DNA from: Magnetococcales bacterium
GTDB taxonomy: Bacteria; Pseudomonadota; Magnetococcia; Magnetococcales; Magnetaquicoccaceae
Direction: 5' to 3'
Length of the DNA: 47,335 nt
Assembly (NCBI GenBank): GCA_015231915.1
Contig: JADGAR010000028.1
Span: 1-47,335 of the forward strand
Shown: positions 1 to 7,421 of the stretch, piece after piece
Layout: the number at the start of each line of letters is the position of its first letter
Numbering within the stretch: position 1 is the stretch's first letter
The notes under the pieces: generated by a model
Told to the model about the DNA's origin: nothing
Database searches by the model: none
What the model saw: only the letters and a program-made list of their open reading frames with translations
Position numbers and translations under genes: made by a program

Positions 1-2
1 CA

Positions 3-794
3 GAGGCGATTCTGGCCGGGGGCGACGACTTCGGCGGGATGATCCGGCAGATTTTCGCGCAATACGCCCTCCTGCACCGCAAGACCGGCTGGGTGGACAA
101 CAGTTCGTTTTACGAACCGATCTCCCTGGAGGTCTGGCGGCGGCACCTCCCGGATCTCAAGATCATCCACATCGTGCGGGATGGTCGGGATGTGGCCCTC
201 TCCTGGCTGCGCTCCTGGTGGGGACCCGCCACCCTGGGAGAGGCGGTCCGGTTGTGGAGTCGCCATGTGCTCGACAAGCGGGAGTGGGGCGTTGCCCATC
301 CCGACAACTACCTGGAGGTACGCTACGAGGATCTCCTGAGCGATCCGGAAGGGACGTTGGCACAGATCGCCGCGTTTCTCGGTCGTCGTATCGATGACGC
401 GCAAGCCGATCTGACCGCAAGCACCACCGCCCGGATTCTCTCCGTGGGGGGGACCCATGATCTCCTGCGCGGTCCCATCGTGGCGACCAACCGGGGCAAG
501 TGGCAGGGCGTCATGAGCGGCAGGGAGCAGGCCTATTGCGAGTTCATCGCCAGCGCCACCCTGGCATCCAGCGGCTATCCCATCCTGCATGCGCCGATTT
601 CTTTTATGAACCGGTTTCTGTTTGGGGCGAGATTGCTGGCTGCCTTGTCGAAAAGATATTTGACCTTTGTTTATTATGCAAAGAAAATCAAATGGATGGT
701 CCCGTCGGTACTCTTTCTGGCCGGGCCTTTGGGCGGGCGGATCGCCGCCATGATTGTCGCGCGGGCGCGCGCGAAAGCGGAGAGAAAACCGTGA
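3..794 (+). CDS. Sulfotransferase family protein, 3' part (5' end outside window)
   Basis: The reading frame is open from the first in-frame codon of the window, so the true start lies upstream; an internal ATG at 39 is not needed as a start. The visible part holds the 3'-phosphate-binding signature of PAPS sulfotransferases, IHIVRDGRDVALSW, followed by YLEVRYEDLLSDPEGTL, typical of the Sulfotransfer_1/3 families. These enzymes move sulfate from PAPS to a hydroxyl or amine, in bacteria often on surface glycans or lipids. The N-terminal 5'-phosphosulfate loop is missing because of the window edge. The C-terminus is basic (RARAKAERKP) after a hydrophobic stretch, so membrane association is possible. 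The stop (TGA 792-794) overlaps the GTG of the next gene, implying translational coupling. The family is secure; the substrate is unknown. Confidence 0.85.
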   Translation, partial: EAILAGGDDFGGMIRQIFAQYALLHRKTGWVDNSSFYEPISLEVWRRHLPDLKIIHIVRDGRDVALSWLRSWWGPATLGEAVRLWSRHVLDKREWGVAHPDNYLEVRYEDLLSDPEGTLAQIAAFLGRRIDDAQADLTASTTARILSVGGTHDLLRGPIVATNRGKWQGVMSGREQAYCEFIASATLASSGYPILHAPISFMNRFLFGARLLAALSKRYLTFVYYAKKIKWMVPSVLFLAGPLGGRIAAMIVARARAKAERKP

Positions 795-1768
795 ACCGGT
801 TGGAATGTCGGCTCTGTCCGCGCTATTGCGTCATCCCGGAAGGGGGAGCCGGGGACTGTCGCGTGCGGGTCCATCGGAACGGCAAACTGCGCGCCGTGAC
901 CTATGGGCGACCCTCGGCCATCCATATCGACCCCATGGAAAAGAAACCGATGTTTCATTTCCTGCCCGGAACCGCCATCTTTTCCATCGCCACCGCCGGG
1001 TGCAATCTCCACTGCCTGAACTGCCAGAACTGGCAACTCTCCCAGCGGGGCGGCGAGGAGATGGAGGTGATCTATCGGGCGCCGCCCGAGGAGGTGGTGG
1101 AGATGGCCGTGGACAAGCGGTGTCCCTCCATTGCCTATACCTATTCCGAGCCTTTGGTCTTTTATGAATACGTGCGCGATACCAGCATCATCGCGCGGCA
1201 AAAGGGGGTCAGGAATCTCCTGGTTTCTGCCGGTTACATAAACCGGCAGCCGATGAAGGAGCTGGCACCCCTGATCGACGGGGCCAATATCGACATCAAG
1301 GCCTTCGACGAGCGGTTCTATCGGGAGGTGTGCGGGGCGACCCTCAAGCCGGTGCTGGAGGCCCTGGAAGTGATGAAGGAGGCCGGGGTGTGGCTGGAGA
1401 TCACCAATCTGGTGATCCCGGGCCTCAACGACGACATGAGCAAGGTGCGTGCCCTGGCCATCTGGGTCCGGGACCATCTCGGCGCCGAGACCCCGCTGCA
1501 CTTCAGCCGGTTTACCCCCATGTACCGGATGCGCAATCTGCCACCGACGCCCGCCGAACTGCTGGTCCATTGTCGCCAGGAGGCCCTGGCCGCCGGACTC
1601 CGGCATGTCTATATCGGCAATCAGCCCGGCATCGACGGGGAGTCCACGTTCTGTCCCCACGATGGCACCTTGCTGATTCGGAGGTTTGGGTTCACCATTA
1701 TGGAATATCATCTTGTGGGCGGGCGATGCCCGGTATGTCGTCAGGCGATATCTGGGGTGTGGACATGA
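791..1768 (+). CDS. amrS: AmmeMemoRadiSam system radical SAM enzyme
   Basis: This 325-residue protein belongs to the AmmeMemoRadiSam radical SAM family, once annotated as pyruvate-formate-lyase-activating-like. The radical SAM cluster motif CNLHCLNC (CxxxCxxC, Cys71, Cys75, Cys78) sits in AGCNLHCLNCQNWQ. A Cys-rich N-terminus (Cys6, 9, 13, 23) precedes it. The frame stays open upstream to 500, but that extension lies on the sulfotransferase gene, and the GTG at 791 overlapping its stop (GTGA) gives the family's usual N-terminus (MNRLECRLCPRYC). The reaction is not established; the family co-occurs with Memo and AMMECR1 proteins, and a Memo-AMMECR1 fusion lies two genes downstream. The stop overlaps the next ATG (ATGA). 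Family assignment is firm, reaction unknown. Confidence 0.93.
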   Translation: MNRLECRLCPRYCVIPEGGAGDCRVRVHRNGKLRAVTYGRPSAIHIDPMEKKPMFHFLPGTAIFSIATAGCNLHCLNCQNWQLSQRGGEEMEVIYRAPPEEVVEMAVDKRCPSIAYTYSEPLVFYEYVRDTSIIARQKGVRNLLVSAGYINRQPMKELAPLIDGANIDIKAFDERFYREVCGATLKPVLEALEVMKEAGVWLEITNLVIPGLNDDMSKVRALAIWVRDHLGAETPLHFSRFTPMYRMRNLPPTPAELLVHCRQEALAAGLRHVYIGNQPGIDGESTFCPHDGTLLIRRFGFTIMEYHLVGGRCPVCRQAISGVWT

Positions 1769-1971
1769 ATGAATATGTGTGCGCTGGTGACAAACAGGGT
1801 ACAATCTGGCATCATGAGTCTCGTACCCGGCGTCAGGTGTTGACCGCGCTGGCGGCGGGCGGGGCGCTGCTGGTCGAACCGGATCTGGCCGTATCCGGCG
1901 GCGCTACACGGCCCAGGGAACTGCCGTTGGCGGCGGCGGATGTTTCCGTGGCCTGGCATCTGGCAGGCTGA
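1765..1971 (+). CDS. Small protein with a twin-arginine motif inside the AmmeMemoRadiSam locus
   Basis: This 68-residue protein starts on the ATG that overlaps the amrS stop and ends 12 nt before the Memo-AMMECR1 gene. After about 18 polar residues it has TRRQVLTALAAGGALL (Arg22-Arg23), close to the Tat consensus (S/T)RRxFLK followed by a short hydrophobic core. The remaining tail of about 30 residues ends in AWHLAG. I do not recognise a family. The tight spacing on both sides and the RR motif suggest a real, coupled gene whose product is exported or membrane-held. It could instead be a degenerate signal-peptide remnant of a longer Tat protein, because the tail is very short and carries no catalytic motif. 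Confidence 0.6.
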   Translation: MNEYVCAGDKQGTIWHHESRTRRQVLTALAAGGALLVEPDLAVSGGATRPRELPLAAADVSVAWHLAG

Positions 1972-1983
1972 AAGGAGAACAGG

Positions 1984-3516
1984 ATGCGCGTATTGTTCCT
2001 GGTGGCATGGTGTTGGCTGTTGATTGTGGGGAGCGCTGACGCGGCGGGGGCGGAAAACGCGGAAAAACGGGTGCGTCCGGCGGCAGTGGCCGGTTCCTGG
2101 TATCCGGGTCAGCCGGAAGAACTGCGCGCCTATCTGGAGAACCAGCTCTCCCAGGCCGAACCGCCGTCCCTCGCGGGACGGGGGGATGTGCGGGCCGTGC
2201 TGGTCCCCCACGCCGGCTACCGTTTCAGTGGCCCGACCGCCGCCCTGGGCTTCAAGCCCCTGGTGGGCAAGCGGTTCAAACGGGTGGTGGTGATGGGGCC
2301 GTCCCATCATGGGGATTTCGCGGGTCTGGCCGTGTCGGACGCCACCCATTTCGCGACTCCGTTGGGGGAGATCCCCCTGGATGGCGAGGCGATCCGCCAG
2401 TTGCGCCGCGCAGAGGGGGTTCGGGTGGTCCCCGGAGTGGACCGCAACGAGCACAGCCTGGAGATGCAACTCCCCTGGTTGCAGGTCGCGCTGGAGCCGG
2501 GCTGGCAACTGGTGCCCGTGCTGGTGGGACATGCGGACGCGGCGGGATTCGCCAGGGCGGCGGCAGCGTTGCGGCCCCTGCTTTCCGGGGAGACCCTGCT
2601 GGTTCTGTCCGGGGATTGGACCCATTATGGTCCCAATTACGGCTATCTGCCCTTTCCCCCGGACGACAAGGCCGCAGAACGTCTCAAGCAACTGGATCTG
2701 GGGGCCTGGGAGCGGATCGAGCGCGCGGATGCCAAGGGATTGTACGCCTATCGGGAACGCACCGGGATCACCGCCTGCGCCTTTGGGCCGATGATGGTCT
2801 TTTTGCAACTGTCCGGACGGGAGTTGACCGCCACGCTGGCCGGCATGGCCACCAGCGGGCCGGTGACGCGGGAGAATCCCAATTCGGTGGGTTATCTGGC
2901 CGCCTGGTTCGTCTCCGCGCATCCCCTGGCCGGCGCAACCCACGGGGAGTTGACGCAGGAGGAGATGACGCAGTTGCATGGACTGGCGCGTCAGGCGTTG
3001 CAACTGGCGGTCACCCGCGGGCCGGAGGCGGTCACCGCCCAGGCCGTGGTCGCCGGGCTGACCTTGCCCGAGGCGCTGAAACAGCCGCGCGGGGCCTTCG
3101 TCACCCTGAAACGGGGGGAGGATCTGCGGGGTTGCATCGGTTACATCGCCCCCGTCAAGCCGTTGTACGAAGCGGTGGTGGAGAACGCGGTGAATGCCGC
3201 CTTGCGGGATCACCGTTTCCGTCCGGTCGGCCCGGATGAGTTGCCGGGGCTGAACCTGGAAGTGAGCGTCCTGAGTCCGCTGACCCCGGTGGACTCCTTT
3301 CGGGAAATCGAGGTGGGACGCCATGGCATGACCTTGAGCAAAATGGGACGTAACGCCGTCTTCCTGCCGGAGGTGGCCCCGGAACAGGGTTGGAACCGGG
3401 AGCAGACCTTGACGCAACTCGCCATCAAGGCGGGTCTGCCCGGCGACGCCTGGAAGGAAAACGCCCGTTTCGAGGTCTTCACTGCGCAGAAGTGGACTGC
3501 GCCTTATGCACAATGA
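1984..3516 (+). CDS. Secreted AmmeMemoRadiSam protein B-protein A fusion (Memo + AMMECR1)
   Basis: The protein has 510 residues. The start ATG follows AGGAGAACAGG. Residues 1-21 look like a Sec signal peptide (MRVLFLVAWCWLLIVGSADA). Residues about 31-305 are a Memo-like domain with GSWYPG, VPHAGY (His76), GPSHHGDF (His108-109), NEHSLEMQLPW (His157) and SGDWTHYG, the pocket residues shared with dioxygenase-fold Memo proteins. Residues about 320-510 are an AMMECR1 domain with RGAFVTLK and LRGCIGYI, the invariant LRGCIG motif. In many genomes the two domains are separate genes; here they are fused and apparently exported, while the radical SAM partner AmrS has no signal. The biochemical role of the family is unknown. 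The next gene, a chemoreceptor, starts 15 nt downstream, so all may share one transcript. Confidence 0.92.
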   Translation: MRVLFLVAWCWLLIVGSADAAGAENAEKRVRPAAVAGSWYPGQPEELRAYLENQLSQAEPPSLAGRGDVRAVLVPHAGYRFSGPTAALGFKPLVGKRFKRVVVMGPSHHGDFAGLAVSDATHFATPLGEIPLDGEAIRQLRRAEGVRVVPGVDRNEHSLEMQLPWLQVALEPGWQLVPVLVGHADAAGFARAAAALRPLLSGETLLVLSGDWTHYGPNYGYLPFPPDDKAAERLKQLDLGAWERIERADAKGLYAYRERTGITACAFGPMMVFLQLSGRELTATLAGMATSGPVTRENPNSVGYLAAWFVSAHPLAGATHGELTQEEMTQLHGLARQALQLAVTRGPEAVTAQAVVAGLTLPEALKQPRGAFVTLKRGEDLRGCIGYIAPVKPLYEAVVENAVNAALRDHRFRPVGPDELPGLNLEVSVLSPLTPVDSFREIEVGRHGMTLSKMGRNAVFLPEVAPEQGWNREQTLTQLAIKAGLPGDAWKENARFEVFTAQKWTAPYAQ

Positions 3517-3531
3517 GGGAGGGTAATCAGC

Positions 3532-5571
3532 ATGTGGAACAATCTGAGCCTTGGCAAAAAAATCCTGACCGGTATCGGCGTGGTCCTGCTGTCGCTGATT
3601 GGGGTGGCGGGGTGGTCCCTGATGGGGATGACCCGCATGGTGGATGAAGGGATGCAGGTGGTGGAGGGGAACAAGCTGCGGGGCGAGATCCTGCAGCGCG
3701 AGGTGGATCATCTCAACTGGGCCAACCGGGTGGGCGCCTTCATCAACGACGAGAAGATCACCGAGATCGGCGTGCAGTTGGATCACACCCAGTGCGCGTT
3801 CGGCAAGTGGTTTTATGGCGAGGGACGCAGGCACGCGGAAGCGCTGGTCCCGGCCCTGCAGACGGTCCTGGCCGCCGTGGAGGAGCCGCACAAGCTGTTG
3901 CATGCCACTGCGCGCAAGATCAACGAGGTGTTCAAACGGGCCGACATGGGGTTGCCGGAGTTTCTCGTCCAGCGCGAGGTGGATCACCTGGTCTGGTCGG
4001 GCAAGGTGCAGGACAGCATCCTGCAAGGCCAGAAGGATCTGACCGTGCAGCTCGATCCCACCAAGTGCGGATTGGGAAAGTTCATGTTCGGCGAGGAGGG
4101 GAAAAAGATGCGCGCCTCGGACGCGGAACTGGGGCGGATGCTGGATGAGATGGACCCGGAACACCGCAAGCTGCACAAGGCCGGGGAGGGAATCAAGGCC
4201 GCGCTGGTGACCGGGGATCACGCCCTGGCGGGCAAGCGTTATCAGGAGGAGGTGGTGCCGGCCCTGGGCAAGGTGCGCGGCGTGCTGGCGAAAATGCAGG
4301 AGCGGGCGAGAAAGAACCTGGATGGCAAGAGTCAGGCCGAAAAGATCTTCTCCGAGGAGACCCAGGTCCATCTGGCCGCAGTGAAGAAGCAGTTTCACGA
4401 GATGAACAAGCTCACCGAGGAACACATCCTGTCCGAGCAGCAGATGCTCGGCAACGCCCGCAACGTGCGCGGCGTGGTGGTGATGGTGGCCCTGGCAGCC
4501 ATCGTCATCGGGTTGTTGCTGGCGTTGTGGATCAGCCGTTCCATCACCCGGCCAATACTGGTCAGTCTCCACTTCGCCGAAAAGGTGGCGAACGGGGATT
4601 TGACCGCAGTTTGCGATTGCGATGCGAACCGCAAGGATGAGGCCGGGCGCATGGCGCTGGCGCTCAACAACATGGTTGCCCATTTGCGGGTGGTGGTGGA
4701 GGAGGTGATCCAGGCCGCCGAGACCGTGGCCAATGGCAGCCAGGAGTTGTCTTCCAACGCCCAGAACCTCTCCACGGGGGCCACCGAACAGGCCGCCTCC
4801 ATCGAGGAGACCTCTTCGGCCATGGAGGAGATGGTTTCCAACATTCAGCACAACACCGACAATGCCCAGACCACCGAGAAGATCGCCACCCAGGCCGCCC
4901 GTGACGCCCTGGAGGGGGGGAAGTCGGTGACCGAGGCAGTGGCGGCCATGCGGGAGATCGCCAGCAAGATTTCCATCATCGAGGAGATCGCGCGCCAGAC
5001 CAATCTGTTGGCCTTGAACGCGGCGATCGAGGCCGCCCGGGCCGGAGAGCACGGCAAGGGGTTCGCAGTGGTGGCCGCCGAGGTGAGAAAACTGGCAGAG
5101 CGCAGTCAGACCGCTGCGGGCGAGATCGGCCATCTTTCCGCCTCCAGCGTGGAGGTGGCGGAGCGGACCGGACAGATCATGAGCAAGCTGGTCCCGGACA
5201 TTCAGCGCACCTCGGAGTTGGTGCAGGAGATCGCCTCCTCCAGCGTGGAGCAGAATCAGGGCGCCACCCAGATCAACAACGCGATTCAGCAGTTGGATCA
5301 TGTGATTCAGCGCAATGCCGGGGCAAGCGAGGAGATGGCGGCCACCGCCGACGAGTTGTCCGGTCAGGCCGCTTTGTTGCGGCAGAGCATGGCGTTCTTC
5401 AAGATCGGCAACTCCGGGCGGGAGGCGTCAGGGCGGGTTGCGCTGCCTGCCGTGCGTCGCGAGCCGCGCCTGGAGGCGCCGGTGGTCGTCAAAAAGCAGG
5501 GCGCCGTTGCGTCCGCCAAGGCGTTGCCCGCCCCCAAACAGGCCACTGACGATGAGTTCGAGACCTTCTGA
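3532..5571 (+). CDS. Methyl-accepting chemotaxis protein with two CZB zinc-binding domains in the ligand region
   Basis: This 679-residue chemoreceptor has TM1 at about 10-32 and TM2 at 314-334, a HAMP domain at about 335-388 and the signalling domain at about 400-630, including the hairpin core [20 protein letters not shown]. Between the TMs lie two CZB domains with all zinc ligands: His60, Cys88, His120, His124 and His152, Cys179, His211, His215. The spacing is almost identical (27-28, 32, 4), so they arose by internal duplication. CZB domains are usually cytoplasmic; by this topology both would be periplasmic. The last five residues, EFETF, resemble the NWETF tether used by CheR/CheB. A sensor of zinc or of oxidants acting on the zinc thiolate is the family expectation. 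It sits between the AmmeMemoRadiSam and SpmAB genes. Confidence 0.93.
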   Translation: MWNNLSLGKKILTGIGVVLLSLIGVAGWSLMGMTRMVDEGMQVVEGNKLRGEILQREVDHLNWANRVGAFINDEKITEIGVQLDHTQCAFGKWFYGEGRRHAEALVPALQTVLAAVEEPHKLLHATARKINEVFKRADMGLPEFLVQREVDHLVWSGKVQDSILQGQKDLTVQLDPTKCGLGKFMFGEEGKKMRASDAELGRMLDEMDPEHRKLHKAGEGIKAALVTGDHALAGKRYQEEVVPALGKVRGVLAKMQERARKNLDGKSQAEKIFSEETQVHLAAVKKQFHEMNKLTEEHILSEQQMLGNARNVRGVVVMVALAAIVIGLLLALWISRSITRPILVSLHFAEKVANGDLTAVCDCDANRKDEAGRMALALNNMVAHLRVVVEEVIQAAETVANGSQELSSNAQNLSTGATEQAASIEETSSAMEEMVSNIQHNTDNAQTTEKIATQAARDALEGGKSVTEAVAAMREIASKISIIEEIARQTNLLALNAAIEAARAGEHGKGFAVVAAEVRKLAERSQTAAGEIGHLSASSVEVAERTGQIMSKLVPDIQRTSELVQEIASSSVEQNQGATQINNAIQQLDHVIQRNAGASEEMAATADELSGQAALLRQSMAFFKIGNSGREASGRVALPAVRREPRLEAPVVVKKQGAVASAKALPAPKQATDDEFETF

Positions 5572-5613
5572 CGGCATCTCCGGCCCGGTGTGCGCGGGGA
5601 GGGGTAGCGGCGG

Positions 5614-6900
5614 GTGAATCTGTTTTTTTTCGCCATGGTCGCCATCGCCTTCGGCGTGAGCGCGGTTCGGCAGATCGCGTGGACGCCGGGCGATGGCGGC
5701 GACGCCCCCATGCAGGCGTTGACCAACGGCATGGTGGAGGCCGCTTCCGGCTCCGTGACCCTCTCCATCGGGATGGTGGGGGTGATGGCGTTGTTTTTGG
5801 GGCTGATGAAGGTGGCGGAGGCGGGGGGATTGCTCACCATTCTGGCGCGGTTGATCCGGCCCATGATGGTGCGTCTGTTTCCCGAAGTTCCGGCGGACCA
5901 TCCGGCGATGGGGGCGATGATCCTGAATCTGTCGGCCAACGCCCTGGGCCTTGGCAATGCGGCGACCCCGTTCGGGATTCGCGCCATGAAGGAACTGGAC
6001 CGGCTCAATCCCCGGCCCGGATGCGCCACCAACGCCATGGCGTTGTTTCTGGCCATCAACACCTCCAGCGTCACGCTGGTGCCGACCAGCGTGATCGCCT
6101 TGCGGGCCTCGGCGGGTTCCGCCGATCCGGCGGCGATCTTGTCCACCACGTTGTTTGCCACCTTTTTTTCCACCACGGTGGCGATTGTGGCCGCCAAGTG
6201 GTTGCAGAGGTTTTTTCCTTCCGACCTGCCGGAAGCCGGCGCGCCGGAGGGGGCATCCATGCCCGTGGAGCGTGATCCCTCCCTGGTGGTGGAAGGGGGG
6301 TATCCGGGGTGGGTCTCGGTGGTGGCGCTGTTGGCGTTGATCGGGCTGATTCCATTGGCCATCGTTTACGGGCGTGCCATTTCGCCATGGGTCTTGCCCG
6401 GAATCATGGTGGGGATGTTGGCCTTTGGCTGGTGGCGCGGGGTGTTGGTCTACGAGGTGTTCGTGGAGGGGGCGCGGGAAGGGTTCGAGGTGGGGGTGCG
6501 GATCATCCCCTATCTGGTGGCGATCCTGACGGCAGTGGGGATGTTGCGGGTGAGCGGGGCGTTGGGGGCCTTCACCGGTCTGCTGGGACCGTTCACCGCT
6601 GCCATCGGTCTGCCCGCAGATGCCCTGACCATGGCCATTTTGCGTCCGCTGTCCGGCTCCGGGGCGCAGGGGTATCTGGCCTCCCTGTTGCAAAATCCGG
6701 CCATTGGTCCCGACGGCTACATCGGGATGCTGACCAGCACCCTGCAAGGCTCCTCGGAGACGACTTTTTATATTTTGGCAGTCTATTATGGCGCCATTCG
6801 CATCCGCCGCATCCGCCACACCCTGGCCGCCGCCCTGCTGGGCGACCTGGCCGGGGTGGCGGCATCGGTTGTCATCTGCTCGCTATTGTATGCATCATGA
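5614..6900 (+). CDS. SpmA-SpmB fusion, nucleoside-recognition (Gate) domain membrane protein
   Basis: The 428-residue integral membrane protein starts at GTG (5614), preceded by GGGGAGGGG at 5597-5605. Two Gate (nucleoside recognition) domains are visible: an SpmA-like one at about 40-190 (NALGLGNAATPFGIRAMKEL) and an SpmB-like one at about 285-425 (RPLSGSGAQGYLASLL, STLQGSSETTFY). In Firmicutes spmA and spmB are separate genes affecting spore core dehydration; fused versions occur in non-sporulating proteobacteria, where they are thought to be transport-related without a defined substrate. It lies 42 nt after the chemoreceptor, and its stop overlaps the next ATG (ATGA at 6897-6900). No sporulation gene is nearby, so a sporulation role is not supported. 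Confidence 0.88.
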   Translation: MNLFFFAMVAIAFGVSAVRQIAWTPGDGGDAPMQALTNGMVEAASGSVTLSIGMVGVMALFLGLMKVAEAGGLLTILARLIRPMMVRLFPEVPADHPAMGAMILNLSANALGLGNAATPFGIRAMKELDRLNPRPGCATNAMALFLAINTSSVTLVPTSVIALRASAGSADPAAILSTTLFATFFSTTVAIVAAKWLQRFFPSDLPEAGAPEGASMPVERDPSLVVEGGYPGWVSVVALLALIGLIPLAIVYGRAISPWVLPGIMVGMLAFGWWRGVLVYEVFVEGAREGFEVGVRIIPYLVAILTAVGMLRVSGALGAFTGLLGPFTAAIGLPADALTMAILRPLSGSGAQGYLASLLQNPAIGPDGYIGMLTSTLQGSSETTFYILAVYYGAIRIRRIRHTLAAALLGDLAGVAASVVICSLLYAS

Positions 6901-7421
6901 TCACCGCCGCCACCCTGGAGAGCGAATGGCTGGGCAACCTGGGACGCCGGACGCGGCGGACGGTGCGGGAAGTGGCCGGGGAGGCGCTGCTGGCGGTGAA
7001 CTCCGGGCCGGACGAAACCTTTTTCGCCGCCCTGGGGGTGGCGTCCCACCAGGTGATCGTGCGGCATCTCCTGCGGCGCCATTATCCCCCGTTGCGGCTC
7101 TTCGTCTGGCGACAGGCGGTGGTGGCCACCCATCCGGCATGGCATGCACCCCTCCTGGCGGCCCTGGACGGTCAATTGCCGGGCAAACCGGCTGAGGTGG
7201 CGCGCATCCGCAGCGATCTGGCCTTTTTGCAACTCATCACCGACCAGTTCGCCGAGGAGGGGTTTCTCAGCGTGGCCTTGCATCTGGTGCAAAAGGTGCA
7301 TGGCGAGATCCCCAGGCGTCCCGGCAATCTGGAATTCGCCGTGAGCTTGAGCGCCTGGCTCGACGAACGGTATCAGGAGGATCTGGAGCGGCTGGGCAGG
7401 GCGGAAATCAAACCGGGGTAA
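6897..7421 (+). CDS. Hypothetical protein coupled to the SpmAB fusion
   Basis: This 174-residue, largely helical, soluble-looking protein starts on the ATG that overlaps the SpmAB stop, which strongly favours this start. It is rich in Arg, Leu and Ala and has no signal peptide, membrane segment, Cys cluster or nucleotide-binding motif that I can see. I do not recognise the family. The ATGA overlap suggests it is made in fixed ratio with SpmAB. Its last 14 nt overlap the 3' end of the opposite-strand TPR-glycosyltransferase frame. An in-frame ORF extending upstream to 6309 is a shadow of SpmAB. Confidence 0.65.
   Translation: MITAATLESEWLGNLGRRTRRTVREVAGEALLAVNSGPDETFFAALGVASHQVIVRHLLRRHYPPLRLFVWRQAVVATHPAWHAPLLAALDGQLPGKPAEVARIRSDLAFLQLITDQFAEEGFLSVALHLVQKVHGEIPRRPGNLEFAVSLSAWLDERYQEDLERLGRAEIKPG

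Noticed and set aside
500-790. N-terminal extension of the radical SAM protein AmrS
   Set aside because: The extension overlaps the sulfotransferase in another frame, and the GTG at 791 gives the expected family N-terminus.
1741-5301. A 1186-codon open frame on the - strand opposite the Memo-AMMECR1 and chemoreceptor genes
   Set aside because: It is antisense to two well-recognised proteins, has His/Gly/Gln-rich composition without domains, and arises from the strong GC bias at third codon positions.
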